Of a stretch of 49,905 bases of DNA, positions 48,853 to 49,905 are shown piece after piece. The DNA is from Actinomycetota bacterium (lineage in GTDB: Bacteria > Actinomycetota > Acidimicrobiia > Acidimicrobiales > JAJPHE01): NCBI GenBank assembly GCA_021325435.1, contig JAJPHE010000055.1:1-49905 (forward strand), read 5' to 3'. The position numbers were made by a program, and so were the translations under genes. Below the pieces are notes generated by a model. The model saw nothing but the letters and a program-made list of their open reading frames with translations, was not told the DNA's origin and did no database searches. The stretch's first letter is position 1; each line of letters starts with the position of its first letter.

Positions 48853-49719
48853 ATGTTCGCCCTCGTGCCGGCCTCCCTGCTTCAGCTCATCGCCGTCGAG
48901 CCAACCGGTGGCGACGTCTTCAGCGGGGGGACCCCCGACGACTGGCCCGGGGGGCGGGTCTTCGGCGGGTTGGTGGCGGCCCAGGCCCTCGGGGCGGCCG
49001 TGGCGACCGTCGACCCGGTGCACCGACCCCATTCGCTTCACGCCTACTTCCTGCGTCCCGGGCGTCCTGGCACCCCGATCTCCTACCGGGTCGACCGGAT
49101 CCGCGACGGGCGTTCGTTCACCACCCGCCAGGTGGTGGCGTCCCAGGAGGGCGAGGCCATCTTCAGCCTGTCGTCGTCGTTCCACCGCGACGAGGAGGGC
49201 CACGAGTACCAGCTGCCCAAGGCTGCCGACGCGCCCGACCCCGAGGGTCTCGACGAAGGACCCTTCGGACGGATGACGGCCCTCCGCCACATCGACCTGC
49301 GCGACGTCGGCCCCACCGAGCCGGAGGCCGACGGGACCTACCGGTCGACCCGGCGGGTGTGGATGCGCTGCGCCGGCGAGCTGCCGGACGATCCGGCCAC
49401 CCACGCCTGTGTCATCACCTTCATGTCCGACATGGGGGTGGTGATGGCGGCCAGGCCCCCGCGCGACTCCGTCACTTGGGAGGCGATGATGGGCGCCAGC
49501 CTCGATCACGCCGTGTGGTTCCACCGGCCGGTGCGGGCCGACGAGTGGCTCTTCTACGACCTGCACGCCGTCTCCAACCACAACGCCCGGGGCCTGGTAA
49601 GGGGCCTGATGCACACCCGGTCCGGCGTGCTCGGGGCGTCGGTCGACCAGGAGGCCCTGATCCGCCCGCTGCGAGGCTCGGGTCCCCGCAGCTGGGCCGG
49701 CGGGCCCGAGCTGCGCTAA
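48853..49719 (+). CDS. TesB-like acyl-CoA thioesterase II
   Basis: 288 residues, double hotdog. RVFGGLVAAQALGAAVATV in the first hotdog and the HSLHAYFLRPGRPGTPISYRV stretch are typical of acyl-CoA thioesterase II, and the second hotdog has MMGASLDHAVWFHRP with the Asp/His of the active centre. It hydrolyses medium to long acyl-CoA to free acid and CoA. The ATG at 48853 begins MFALVPASLL; the open frame upstream is a shadow of the PBP gene. Its stop overlaps by 4 nt that of the next minus-strand gene. Confidence 0.92.
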   Translation: MFALVPASLLQLIAVEPTGGDVFSGGTPDDWPGGRVFGGLVAAQALGAAVATVDPVHRPHSLHAYFLRPGRPGTPISYRVDRIRDGRSFTTRQVVASQEGEAIFSLSSSFHRDEEGHEYQLPKAADAPDPEGLDEGPFGRMTALRHIDLRDVGPTEPEADGTYRSTRRVWMRCAGELPDDPATHACVITFMSDMGVVMAARPPRDSVTWEAMMGASLDHAVWFHRPVRADEWLFYDLHAVSNHNARGLVRGLMHTRSGVLGASVDQEALIRPLRGSGPRSWAGGPELR

Positions 49720-49905
49720 GCGCGGTCGAGCTCCACCAGGCGGGCCGCTCCACCGGGACCGGAGGCCTCCAGGACGGTGCGGCCCCCGCCCGGGGGCAAC
49801 TGGCCGCCGGCATCGGCACTGGCCACCAGAGCGGTGCTCCTGCCCGTTATTCGCAGCGGATCGGCAAAGGGATCTTCGATGTCGAGGGGCTGGTCCGAAC
49901 CCGCC
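49716..49905 (-). CDS. 3' end of a gene cut by the window edge (unknown function, partial)
   Basis: On the minus strand a frame is open from the window edge to a TAG at 49718-49716, coding for about 62 residues ending RTVLEASGPGGAARLVELDRA. Codon third positions are GC-rich and the amino-acid mix is plausible for a real protein. No family is recognised. Its stop overlaps the TesB stop by 4 nt, consistent with the tight convergent ends elsewhere in the window. Confidence 0.5.
   Translation of the reverse strand, partial: AGSDQPLDIEDPFADPLRITGRSTALVASADAGGQLPPGGGRTVLEASGPGGAARLVELDRA

Overview
The window is chromosomal DNA of a high-GC actinobacterium (Actinomycetota). Codon third positions are almost all G/C, GTG and TTG starts are common, and genes are packed with ATGA/GTGA stop-start overlaps. 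F420-type luciferase-like oxidoreductase, WS/DGAT wax-ester synthase, cytochrome P450s, thiolase-like/DUF35 pairs and many acyl-CoA dehydrogenases together suggest an Acidimicrobiia-like or mycobacteria-like lipid and steroid degrader. The class-level assignment is inference; no rRNA or tRNA is present to test it. No tRNA, rRNA, CRISPR array or replication origin was seen, and no gene-free stretch exceeds 300 bases.

Layout. 1-0.14 kb: the last 25 codons of a probable IS110-type transposase, then a strong hairpin. 0.17-6.7 kb: MaoC dehydratase, small-molecule kinase, two P450s, an unknown protein, an LLM oxidoreductase and a peroxiredoxin. 6.8-12 kb: a three-gene formate dehydrogenase operon whose catalytic subunit reads through an in-frame UGA as selenocysteine (nt 7360-7362) and carries a SECIS-like hairpin just after it; a naive ORF caller splits this gene in two. 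12-15.6 kb: an SDR, then a minus-strand operon of two CrcB fluoride-channel subunits, a flavin reductase-like protein and a glycosyltransferase, headed by a recognisable fluoride riboswitch (15524-15572). 15.6-21.4 kb: HrpA helicase, methyltransferase, hydrolase. 21.4-28.7 kb: lipid genes (WS/DGAT, carotenoid-desaturase-like FAD enzyme, acyl-CoA dehydrogenase), divergent from an aminoglycoside-phosphotransferase-like kinase and an unknown protein, then a hydrolase. 28.8-33 kb: PAP2 enzyme, pirin, small proteins (Cys-rich, dodecin, DUF2249) and an orphan PAS-PAS histidine kinase.

33-42 kb is a coherent acyl-CoA catabolic cluster: acyl-CoA dehydrogenase and MarR regulator on the minus strand, and divergently a thiolase-like protein lacking the usual Cys, a DUF35 Zn-ribbon/OB protein, acyl-CoA synthetase, SDR, acyl-CoA dehydrogenase, SDR and double-hotdog MaoC hydratase. 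The set provides ligation, dehydrogenation, hydration, oxidation and C-C cleavage, and the thiolase-like/DUF35 pair resembles the Ltp2/ChsH2 retro-aldolase of steroid side-chain degradation. An inverted repeat sits in the divergent MarR promoter.

42-46.4 kb: a second, paralogous MarR gene heads a translationally coupled operon with a heterodimeric ABC exporter, one half of which has a degenerate catalytic site. 46.5-49.9 kb: a small basic protein, a lipoprotein-type penicillin-binding protein, a TesB thioesterase and the 3' end of a gene cut by the window edge.

Many convergent genes touch or overlap at their 3' ends, leaving no room for conventional terminators. All family assignments are from motif reading of the translations without database searches.
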